NCBI GenBank assembly: GCA_018806985.1
Contig: JADANN010000462.1
Span: 2,843,501 to 2,907,500 of the forward strand
Origin: Angiostrongylus vasorum
Taxonomy: Eukaryota > Nematoda > Chromadorea > Rhabditida > Metastrongylidae
Direction of reading: 5' to 3'
DNA length: 64,000 nt
The notes under the pieces are model-generated. The model saw only the letters and a program-made list of their open reading frames with translations. It ran no database searches and was not told the DNA's origin. The translations under genes and the position numbers were made by a program. Positions 54,942-64,000 of the stretch are shown here, piece after piece (the stretch's first letter is position 1; each line of letters opens with the position of its first letter).

Positions 54942-55772
54942 TCATTCTTAGTCAACCCGCACGTGAACAGAGAACTTTCGTGGATGACTGAACCGAGGAA
55001 AAAAACGAACGCAAGAAGTGCTACAACGCAGTGGATGTGAGGACGGGTCGCGTGAAAAAAGCAAAGGTTTGTACCGCAACGTTTTTTGTAGAAAATCGCA
55101 CTTGAACGCTGATTAAACACCGCCTTAACATCAACATCCCTAAATAAAAAAAATCTTTGCGGTATCCGAAAAAGAAGCAGCAGACACAACGATGTGTTAG
55201 ATAGCGGAGCCAGTGTGAAATTTATCGAAGAGCATAGAGGAACTACAGCGCCGAGCTGCTTTCCCTAGCGCACTTCGATTCGAAGTGCAACTAGAAATCA
55301 AATGATTCCGCCCACGGATGGTAGCAACAAAGCAGGAGCGATAAGCGTTCAGTACCGAGATAGAATCCAACACATTAGGATGGAACAATTCAACTGCACC
55401 AAGAAATAAGGACTCTGGGCTGAAATCGTTGTCAAGACAAGCCAGAGGTATACAAAAATTCTAAAGGCAAACTTCCTTTCTTGCACAAAATCTGTCATAA
55501 TCTTTACAGAGATAAAAAGCTATCACTTCCCTGATTGTGCATGCTTATTTACAAATATGAAGGCTATCAACATATTGCGAAACGCAAAGCGATGGCAAGA
55601 GAGTGGAAACTGTGGAATTTGGCAATGTTCACGATTCGTTTGTTTAATGAACTCTGGCATGCGTGACACAATGGACATCTAGTTGAGAACTGGAACGCTT
55701 GGAACCATAAAATTTGGAAGACAATAGTTCACTTGCAGTTATAGTTGTGCACTGCTTATATAGTACGTTCAC

Positions 55773-55868
55773 TTGCACACTATTATGCAGGTCGTCGTAA
55801 ACATTCACGAAAACCATAGCAAGCAAGCACAAAACAACATACGAACCAGTGCAGAACGGGTTTCTCAT
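55773..55868 (-). CDS. Candidate signal-peptide exon
   Basis: Thirty-two codons from ATG 55868 read MRNPFCTGSYVVLCLLAMVF and VNVYDDLHNSVQ, then meet a CAA|GTGAAC donor in phase 0. A short polar start followed by a hydrophobic core fits a secretory signal. An in-frame ATG lies 12 codons upstream. It is on the same strand as, and upstream of, the neuropeptide exons at 43 kb, but the phases do not join directly, so linkage is unproven. Confidence 0.35.
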
Positions 55869-55911
55869 CGTCTCTACACTATGCCTCCGGCACTTGTGCA
55901 GCAATGCTAGA

Positions 55912-56280
55912 AGGCGAGTAGCGCAATATTAGTGAGGCCGATCGTCACGGGCACTGTGCTGGCTCGATCCCTCCTCGGGCTCACAAAGCCTGTCATTCCT
56001 CCGCGGTCGAAAATTTCGTGACAGACTTGTCTGGGAAAGGTCCCAAAACTCTGCAATCCAAGTGGGAACGCTCTAGCCCGGCTATCTAAGGACTTCAAGG
56101 AGATTGACTCGACCAGCTTTCAACGATATTCATGAGGAAAGAAAAAACCTTGAGCAGAAGCCGAAACCATATGCAAAAACTTGAAAGACCTTCATGGAAG
56201 ATGGGTTTGAGAAAATGAATTAAATTCAAATAGTGCTGGGATCCGGATAGTAGACGTGAAAGATGTGTCGTACAGAACAA
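55912..56280 (+). repeat. SINE family B (B6)
   Basis: The head (GAGTAGCGCAATATTAGTGAG, then GGCTCGATCC) is at 55915-55968. The core is 'gacagacttgtctgggaaa' (56020), and the 3' end is 'gtgctgggatccggatagtagacgtg' at 56233. Confidence 0.85.
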
Positions 56281-56311
56281 ATCTTTGAAAACTGGAGCCA
56301 CTAACTCACCG

Positions 56312-56588
56312 GTGTGGCGCAGTGGTCGGAGGTGTCCTGCAACACACACGTGGAATCGATCTCCGCATCCATTGCCCGTCAGGCCTCCCATCCCTCCGGG
56401 ATTGGCAAATTGCTACAAAACTTGTCTGGCAGGATAGCAGCACTGGCTCGGTCCATCGGTAGGCCACCGCGAATCATTGTAAAGCCCAGATATGCATTCA
56501 ATCACCTCCAAACGGTGGTTAGTGAAGTCGAATGCATGGCGCATCCCCTCAGGCATTGATGGACGCCGACAGCTTTATTCTTTTTTAA
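56312..56588 (+). repeat. SINE family A, well-preserved copy (A6)
   Basis: The A box GTGTGGCGCAGTGGTCGGAG is at 56312 and the B-box-like GTGGAATCGATC at 56350. Core and tail are intact to 'gacgccgacagctttattc', with a T-rich end. Confidence 0.9.
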
Positions 56589-56879
56589 ACCACCGGTTGG
56601 TCGTCAATGGCATCAATGTGCTCTTCACTCCTCTCCATCGAGATATCTCATTTATTTCTGTTTGCTCAAGAGATGTAAATGGCGTCATGTTCTTAGTATA
56701 CGGTTCTTAATGCAACGTTAAAATAAAAAAAACTAGTCGAAATTTGGTCCATCGCATTTGAGCTAAATTTTTCAATATCTCCTTCATGAGCATGTGTGGT
56801 GCTTGGAGATTTCTTACTGAGCAGTCTATGTTTTGTACTATATAGTGCATGACAGCGTGGTCGCGTAGAATGACGTGTG

Positions 56880-57245
56880 CGCAAAGTGCCTGTCTCGACC
56901 TTGTAGGGGTCCATCAAACCCTCAAGTGTTGGGAAGTTGGCGCTAGACTGCTTTGGGATTAGTCCGCTCCCCTTCAATCCAAAAAAGTGGTCAGTGCCTG
57001 TGGTGAAGAGTAGAGAACGTCCTAGTACAGTTACTCCAAGATTCAAAAGGAGAATCGATTCGATCAGCATTCAGCGACATCCACAAGGAAGACTAAAAGC
57101 GTCCATGCAGCAATCGAACTTACACGCAAAAATCCGAAAAATTTGAATTCCGTGGGACATAAAGCGCGAAGAAACGAATCGAATATAAGAAGTGCTGAGA
57201 GCTTACGCACAAAATATTATACAAGGTCGTGTGAAATACTTTGGA
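56880..57245 (+). repeat. SINE family B, degraded with insertion (B11)
   Basis: Family B text is recognisable at 57022-57095 ('ccaagattcaaaaggagaatcgattcgatcagcattcagcgacat') and at 57168-57205 ('gaagaaacgaatcgaatataagaagtgctga'), with extra sequence between core and 3' block. Confidence 0.55.
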
Positions 57246-57859
57246 AAATCTCTAAAAATTCAATTCGTTCACAAAAAAAGCTTCTTCTGAAGTCTGGCGA
57301 GGTCGATAATCTCACAGCGTGTCGCTATTGGATGATGCGAAAACTATTTCTCACGTCGTACAGACGAGAGTACTGACTCCCGAGCTCAACAATGAAATGC
57401 GTAAGGGTTTCAGATAACCGTAAGAGCGATTTCCTTCGATCCAAGAGGTTTGTAGGAGTCCATCTTTCTAAAAGTCAATTTCAATTTTCAAAGATTGCTA
57501 AACTAAAAGGGCAAATATCGGGTCGAGCGCGTTTAGAAGTGACAAAGATCATTCCTGACCTCTTCGCCAAAGAGCACAACGTCAGTTCAATTTGAGTGTG
57601 CTTCATTACAAGGTTTCAGTCTCATCGCTGTTCTTCAGACTCTAACGATTATTAATGAACTATTAGAGTTTCCGGCAAAGTACAGGACAACATTATAGAT
57701 GGTGTACATTTTTCCAAGGAAAAATCAACCACGTAGTGTAAAGTTAACTAACCAGATTCAAATGTAAATGAGCAGTGTTCCTAGAACCATGCAATAGAAG
57801 AGCGCGGTTCGATGCGTTGTTGTCGTCGTCGAAGCAACCTTGGCTATAAACGACGATTC

Positions 57860-58088
57860 CTTGAGTGGCGACATGTATTGAAGTTTACGACTAAGGCGAC
57901 ATGGATCAAAGCATGCTTTGTCGTCCTTACCTACGCTACATCATTAAAGTTCTTCAAGATCGTCGTCGGAAATCTCAATATGAAGTGCGCCAGAAAAAAT
58001 GAAGAACTTCGCACGGCTCTTGTCCATCGGGTGTCGTTCTTAAGCACTACCTGTTCGGCCTATCCCTATCTTCGACAATTCGACGTCT
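57860..58088 (+). pseudogene. Possible RTE endonuclease relic (R3)
   Basis: The frame contains LKFFKIVVGNLNMKCARKNE ELR, which resembles the FYK-VVGDFNAK core of RTE endonucleases. The rest is too scrambled to align. Confidence 0.35.
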
Positions 58089-58278
58089 AGAAATCCTTCG
58101 GTACAGAAAACAATAATTGTGGAGGGATTCATATGGCACACTGAGACATGTTCATTGCTCGCCCCTATCATGGAGGACTGCATAACGGAGTAGTAGAAAA
58201 GCCACTGTTTTATTTCTTTAGAGACTTATCTATTAATATTTATATTTGTTGCAGGTTACTACGGTTCATTTCATAGGG

Positions 58279-58650
58279 AAGCGGATAGCACAGTGGTAGT
58301 GATGAGTGATCACGAGCATGGTGGTAGTTCGATTCCGCTGCGGCCCAACCAAGCCTCTCATCCCTCTAGGGTTGGGAAATTGGTACTGGACCTCGTCTGG
58401 GAAAAAAAATCACTCTCTGCAATCCAATTGGGAATGCTCCAGCCCGGCTATCTCAGGGCTCCAGGGAGAATTTCTCAACCAGCATTCTACGACATTCAAG
58501 ATGAAATGAAAATCCTCAAGTAGCAACCGAAGCCCACGTAAAAGTTGGAAGATCTTCGTGGACAATGAATGCGAAGAAACGAATCGAGTGTGAAAAGTGC
58601 TGGGATCCACACAGTAGCCGTAAAGACGGGTCATATAAAGTAAAACAAAA
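58279..58650 (+). repeat. SINE family B, well-preserved copy (B7)
   Basis: The A box GGATAGCACAGTGGTAGTG is at 58282 and the B box TAGTTCGATTCCGC at 58326. The core is AAATTGGTACTGGACCTCGTC (58377). The 3' end runs to 'gtaaagacgggtcatataaagtaaaacaaaa'. Confidence 0.9.
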
Positions 58651-59159
58651 AAAAGTACTACGGTTCATAATCCGGCCTGTACGTCATAATCAAGCGATCG
58701 TCGACTAATCGCAGGATTCGGCACCACTTCAAGAACGACGTGTCCGCATAAGAGAACATCTAGATGGTAAAGTTAAAAATCGACAAAGTATTCCTTTAGA
58801 TACATAATGAGCACAAAAGCACAACGGCTATGATTTTGAAGTGACTGTAGGGATCCTAGAGCAGGAATCAAAAACATCAACCTGCAAGACTCTTTGAAGC
58901 GTTTCTGATCAATTTCAAAAGCTCAAGGATGAATCGGAAAGACGAATGCCTCGCTACAACGCGTGACCTGGTTCCTTTTTTTTCAGACTGGTTTTTGATC
59001 TGAGTGAGAATCATTCGGAATCTGACGTTAACAGCACACGGGTACATCCTAGAAAAACATGGAGTTGTTTTTAAACAAAATGGCGTTCACTTGTATATTA
59101 GGTCTTCATTGGGACTATAGGTAGTTCATCGAATTATATGGACATCGTTACATAAAATA

Positions 59160-59270
59160 CGTCGAGGCTTTGATGAAGGCGAAGTCACAGAAATGTCAGC
59201 CACCGAATCACGACGACGACAACAACAACAACAACTGATACCAACCTCGCGTCTACTCAACAAGGGCAGC
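59160..59270 (+). repeat. Family D end fragment (D4)
   Basis: 'gaggctttgatgaaggcgaag...gaaatgtcagcc' and 'accaacctcgcgtctac' match the family D boundary, with a short CGA/CAA triplet run between. Confidence 0.5.
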
Positions 59271-59317
59271 ATGAATACTGCAAGTGAGATAATAGTCGAT
59301 TAAAAGTTAAAGCGTAA

Positions 59318-59583
59318 AGCTTTTAGCGAACATCAATCCCTAAGAGGTGCGCAGCACATCCGACTTCATTAAGCATCGTTAGGGGGTGAGTGAATGTGTA
59401 CCTGGTCTATACTTGCGGTGGCCTATTTATGTATCAAGTCCGTACTGCCACTCTACCAGACATATTTGCTACCAATTCGTCGACCCCGAAGTGATTGAAA
59501 AATTCGGTTAACACATGCGCATGATCGAATCAACGGCCACGCGTAATTGCAAAGCAACTTTGACCACTGCGCCATATTCGTCC
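59318..59583 (-). repeat. SINE family A (A7)
   Basis: A minus-strand copy. The tail 'aagcttttagcgaacatcaatcccta' is at 59317 and the head complement 'aaagcaactttgaccactgcgccat' at 59548-59572. Confidence 0.85.
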
Positions 59584-59589
59584 AATAGT

Positions 59590-60395
59590 CAGTAGTCCGC
59601 CCAAATCGGGCTTTATAACCACTGTGATGCTGAGTTGTTTAACCGCACTGAATTAGAACACCGAACATCATTCAACATTGTCGTCTCCTTTCGAAAGTGA
59701 CAGTGAAGAAGTTGGAGAAGTTAAAGACAATCTGGTGTCTTCCTTGCCTTCTGTTAAAGGGTATAAAGAAAACCGAAAAAAATACGATTAAGGTGAGTGA
59801 CCCAACAATCTACTGCCTCGCAACCACTGGATCACGAATAGCAGCCAGTCAGTGGTGCATCGACATTTGTTGCTTCGGTGCACAGAGCATATAGATTCTC
59901 ATGTGTGATTGGTGGCCGGTATATTTGAAGTCACCGTGGATGAAGCAAACAGATATAGAAGGATGTGTTAGAAAAATCGACAAGTGTTGACGAGATGAAA
60001 AGATTTCTCGATCTGCTATTAGACAGGAATAAATTAGCCTGCTAAATTTGAGGATTTATTGAAACTCCAGCCATGCTCTTTAAGCTCACAGTGTTGAGAA
60101 CCATGCTATGACGACAGGCGTACTTGAAAACCACTTGGCTAGCCTTAACCTTCTCGGTAACACAGTATACCACAGATGTACAAGATTAGAGCACAAATCG
60201 AGCCCGCCAGCAAAAAACTGAAACAGAATATGCAGCCCTGAAAATCCGTGCGTACTGGCTAGTCTCCGGTGTCTTCCATAGGTACATTTATCCTTCCTCA
60301 CTATATTTTAGGGAAGACAACAGCAACAATATCCAAATTGGGCACCAAAGGCGGCAACAGTATTTATTAATAATTTAGTATAATGATATTTCAAT
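59590..60395. other. No gene seen
   Basis: Short frames only; AT-rich. I saw no recurring repeat. Confidence 0.35.
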
Positions 60396-60800
60396 TAGGT
60401 ACTAAAGGCAGCTTCTTCCTAAGGTTTACCGCCTCATCGTGGCTGGGTGGTGTTAATGGGTGTCGGGCTGCCATGTACACCGGGGGGACTTCATCTCCTG
60501 CCAGGGTCTCTAAGCTAAAAAGGAGTCCGGCGTTCCCATCAGAAAGCCTAGCTAAGAGTAAACCAACACCAGAATCCACTACCGTCTTGGTATCAAAGTC
60601 GCATGGTGGCAAATGTCCCTCTGATCCACAAGGGCTGCGACTGCCTGTGGCGGTGAAGACCTGGGCAGACTTTGGCCAGGCTGACTACGGGATTCCGAGG
60701 AACCACAATAGCTTCACCAGAAAATCTTTGAGAAATGGAGATTATGCTGGGGCCCGCATAACCAGTGAGGACGGGCCGTTCAAATGCCAAGTATCAAGTA
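60395..60800 (-). repeat. Family F repeat, fullest copy
   Basis: The reverse complement matches 24112-24495 over nearly its whole length. A plus-strand frame (60383-60805) is open for 140 codons (FTASSWLGGVNGCRAAMYTG...). The corresponding frame in the other copies is broken, so I treat it as repeat sequence rather than a gene. Confidence 0.7.
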
Positions 60801-60973
60801 AGTAAAGGCAGCTACGCTTACAAAATTCTGATGCATATCGGTAACGATTCGTCCATGATATGTTTGTGTATATATAACATATATTCAGTACATTTATTTT
60901 AAATAACCTACCCATTGTAAGCAAAAAGTATGGCAGAAATGTTCTGAACAGTAAAATTAATTACATGAAAGGG

Positions 60974-60995
60974 AATGCATTGTGCACAATGCATT
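60974..60995. other. 22-bp perfect palindrome
   Basis: The two 11-base arms (aatgcattgtg / cacaatgcatt) are exact reverse complements. The half-site 'gcattgtg' appears again at about 61022. Confidence 0.85.
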
Positions 60996-61639
60996 TCGTC
61001 CACTTAGCTCCAACGTATGCATGCATTGTGTTCAATTCAACTCTTGCATCTTTTAGCAAAAATGTATACATTCTGCCAGATAAATAAAGAAAAGAAAATA
61101 AAAGGAAATAGCTCTATAAATTAGAAAATAAATACACAATTCTCATGCCTGCAACTATGATTCCTTGAAGGTCTAATGTTCTTGAAAGACATTAACCTGA
61201 GTTCAACCAAGAAAGTTCTTGAAGAAACGCAAAATATGTGCAAAATTTTTTGCAAAAACCTTAGTTGCTCGTAAGAAACAATAAAGAGGTAAGGTTGTAA
61301 TATTGAAGACCTGCAGTAGATCTCGAATGTCGTCGTTACCCTTGAGATGAGTGACCAGAGCGCCCTCATATTTTTCCAAAAAAACAGGGGTCAGAAAACA
61401 TACTGCAGAAAGAATAAAAAACCACCATAATTACCATCACACTGTTTCTGCCAAGATAACGAGTAATAAGAAATTAAGAAGAGATAAGCGATTCCGCTTG
61501 CAAAAGACTCGTACAGGTCTCAACCGACTCGGCTCACTATTGCTCCGAAGAAGGCGATCCGTCAACTGCGTTGATCTATGGAGCACAAATACCTTGAGAT
61601 GAAGAAAGAATAGGCAGTACAAAGTACTGCATTGTGATT

Positions 61640-61880
61640 TATACTACAGCTTCAGCTTAACTGAGTTCAATGCCGATCTTCTCAGATCGATCCCGTTGAC
61701 AGGTGATGGCTGATGGCATGTACAGGATAAAACACGGGTGAGAGAAAGGCGAAACGAAGGACCCGCATGGTGTGGTAGTCAACACGTTAACCCCCATAAA
61801 GGGTAATAACGAGGTTCATTCCCTCGCCACAGACACCTGCGGTCCAGAGTTTTGTAATAGGCAGTAAGTAAAAAGTACTA
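61640..61880 (+). repeat. Family C repeat (C11)
   Basis: 'cttcagcttaactgagttcaatgccgat' is at 61648, the head GTGTGGTAGTCAACACG at 61769 and 'acacctgcggtccagagttttg' at 61834. The 3' end is shortened to 'taggcagtaagtaaaaag'. Confidence 0.85.
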
Positions 61881-61899
61881 CATATCGTAGAACAACTCG

Positions 61900-62660
61900 T
61901 CTGACCTAAAGAAGTCATAAAGATATTGATTACTCCCTAGCGAAGTTAAGTGAAGTTCGGTCTGCAAAAGTGTTACTCCTAACAAATTTAATTTTCCAGT
62001 TTAGTTTATGTTAGACATACCAATGACAAACGTTTCTTTCAAACAATGCCATCGTTCCGCTAGAATTTTCCCACTATAGAGCACATTTTTTTTCATTGAC
62101 AAATAAGCGCGAGCCCGTCTCTGCAGTCCAAAAGTTCAAAATTTCCCAGAACCAACATTGCTCGTTATCAATTCGTTAAGCTGAGAAAAGGACGAAGAAG
62201 AAGATTGGTGGCCAGGTTAAAGGAAAGCACTTCAAAGTCCGCGTCTAATCTATGAAAATTTTGCCAAACGTCTTCCCTATGTGGACTCACATTCGAATTG
62301 ACAGCTTCAAAATCTGGAAAAGATATGGAAGTTGCCAAAAAGAAAACGAGGAAGGTGACACCCATAACCACAATTTAAAAAGTGACAGAATTTTTAAGTT
62401 TCTTAGCAAAAACCCACCGACTGTCATCAACAATCACTGAACAAAAATATAACATGAAATACAATCCACTTCTAGTGGGAACACCATTGTCCTCAACAAC
62501 CATTGATGTTTCCATGTCTTCCTGAACAAGAACGGGAGAAAGTTGCCAGTTTCATGAGAATGGAGCGAAATGTGTCGAGAAGTCTTGCAGTTATTCTTTT
62601 CATATTTTGCTTGTTCATATTTTATCTTTGTTTCAGTTTTATTACCTTTCTGCAAGGGCG
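61900..62660. other. No gene seen
   Basis: AT-rich, with frames that lack splice support. Confidence 0.35.
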
Positions 62661-62664
62661 CGTG

Positions 62665-62935
62665 TGCAGAAGTAGTTGTAGGTGCCACTGCAGCACACAC
62701 GGGGAATCAATCTCCCTGCCCATGGCCCACCAAGTCTTCATTCCTCCGGGGTCGGCAAATTGGTACCAGACTTCTTTGGGAGGATAGCAGCACTGTCTCG
62801 AAACATCGGTAGGCCACTGCGAGTCATTGTAAATGGCTGGAAATGCATTCAATCACCTCCAACGATACTTAATGAGAGTCGAATGCATGGCACATCCCTC
62901 AGGGATTGATCAACGCCGAGAGCTTTTTTTATGCC
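62665..62935 (+). repeat. SINE family A, well-preserved copy (A8)
   Basis: The head is eroded (GCAGAAGTAGTTGTAGGTGCC at 62665), but 'cacacggggaatcaatctcc', the core 'gggtcggcaaattggtaccagacttctttggga' (62749) and the tail 'gaacgccgagagctttttt' region (about 62905-62930) are close to consensus. Confidence 0.85.
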
Positions 62936-62939
62936 TTTC

Positions 62940-64000
62940 TGCTGGTTCTACCTTTACACTGGTATTTAAAGTGTCAGTTTGTTGAACATTTAGAAAGATG
63001 TGTTTATCGCTTTCCAAAGGTAGTGCGTCCGATTTGGGGAGCGAGGTTGGAGTAGTGAGAGGTTGAACCACCAAACATACCTGTATAATACTACATGTCT
63101 AACCATTGCCGCAACACATCTCCCTAGAAACTGGATGGTGTTCTAATTTGTTGACACAGCCAAAAAGCATCACATTCTCGGTCTTCGGTTAAGAGTCGCG
63201 CGATGGGTGGTTCGTCTTTCCTCAATAAAAGACCAAGGTCTTCATTCCAATGAGATCTTAGAAATGTGCGCACCCTTCCCGGAATAATAACATTGGCTAA
63301 AGCATGATCCACAGCAAGCAGTTTCAGCAAGCATGGAATATCCTCTCGCATCGATGTGGAATTCTTAGTGTAATGTCATGGAATTCCGACCATCTTTAGG
63401 CCAAAAAAGGCTTTTTTCCGTCGAGGGTTGTTTTCGGGCAACGAAACATGGAAACTTGGGAATTTCATCTAATAAGACATGGCGTATCTGAAGGTGACGG
63501 TGATTTTCGGCTCCAGTGTTTGCGTTGGGAATAAGATCTCACAAAAGTTTTACGGGATAATTGAAAAGTAACCATCTATATGGAAATAGTTGCAGCTTCA
63601 TTTATATATTGAAGTACCTTGTCAAATCGTTTTTTCTCCCTCGCTTAACATATGGGAATTAAGAATATGCTGTTGTTTCTTTCATATCGATTATTTTGTT
63701 TTAAAGTTTGGAAATCCTGTAAACATGGCTAGATGACAGCGCGCAAGAGCGTGCCTAGTTAGCGCTATGATACGAGGTTTTGAAATCCGCTATTCGAGTG
63801 CAAAAAGATGGTGGAGGGCCATTAAAGGGGGGACATGTTGAAGTTCACGCAAAGCCGACCAAGAACTGTCACTGAGAACTTATGGCTACAGGATCTATAA
63901 GTGATGATGAAGAAGCGTTGCCCTTCTAGTTCGGAAGACCTGGTGGAAGTGCAATTTGTTTAAGAAAAAATGAATTCTGGTTTGTTATGGCTGCTTGGGA
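62940..64000. other. No convincing gene
   Basis: A minus-strand 75-codon frame (63124-63351, ...PCLLKLLAVDHALANVIIPG...) is open but unsupported. Otherwise AT-rich to the window end. Confidence 0.35.

Noticed and set aside
57392..57595. 67-codon frame beginning MKCVRVSDNRKSD with internal splice-like sites
   Set aside because: The implied intron would be 13 bases, too short to be spliced, and the region adjoins degraded SINE sequence.
60383..60805. 140-codon plus-strand frame as a host gene
   Set aside because: The same DNA occurs at 24112-24495 as an insertion in an RTE relic, where this frame is broken; it is repeat sequence.

Overview
This window looks like nuclear DNA of a parasitic clade V nematode, most like a hookworm (Ancylostoma or Necator). 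The evidence is AT-rich sequence with GC-richer islands, short coding exons bounded by nematode-style splice sites (polypyrimidine tracts ending TTTCAG or TTTTAG; donors GTAAGT or GTGAGT), relics of the RTE-type LINE typical of these worms, and several hundred-base tRNA-derived repeats every 2-5 kb. There is no bacterial operon, rRNA, CRISPR array or prophage. Most long reading frames are chance frames or lie inside repeats. No homology search could be run, so every gene below is a manual exon model.

Layout. 0-4 kb: a SINE at each end of a gene-poor stretch, then a decayed repeat (family D) with a recognisable reading frame. 4.4-9.3 kb: a run of plus-strand exon-like frames, the best being a phase-matched pair at 5.7-6.5 kb, and GC-rich candidates at 7.6 and 9.0 kb. 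10.46-10.91 kb: a two-exon minus-strand gene starting MGNAATA. 12-20.5 kb: mainly repeats (families B, C, D, F, A) with a few exon-like frames. 20.7-21.2 kb: last two exons of a minus-strand gene. 22.8-25 kb: an RTE relic with another repeat nested in it. 24.9-25.9 kb: a minus-strand cysteine-rich gene model with one internal stop. 26.2 kb: a sushi-like exon. 27.4-30.2 kb: a second RTE relic, a mariner-related MITE and a mariner pseudogene. 30.2-30.95 kb: the four-exon 3' end of a plus-strand gene. 31-42 kb: repeats and weak exon candidates. 42.9-43.3 kb: two exons of an nlp-8-like neuropeptide precursor encoding five AFDR peptides, flanked by a 267-bp duplication and a tandem repeat array. 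49.0-50.9 kb: a complete three-exon gene for a 67-residue protein. 51-64 kb: repeats, a second MITE, a possible signal-peptide exon and an isolated small exon.

Three abundant repeat families carry tRNA-like heads with RNA polymerase III A and B boxes. Families A and B have different heads and tails but share a central block, in the manner of core-domain SINEs. Family C is found in tandem and as fold-backs.

The most interesting items are the neuropeptide gene with its duplicated 3' end, several short spliced genes that simple ORF calling misses, and a hammerhead-ribozyme-like motif repeated in family D.
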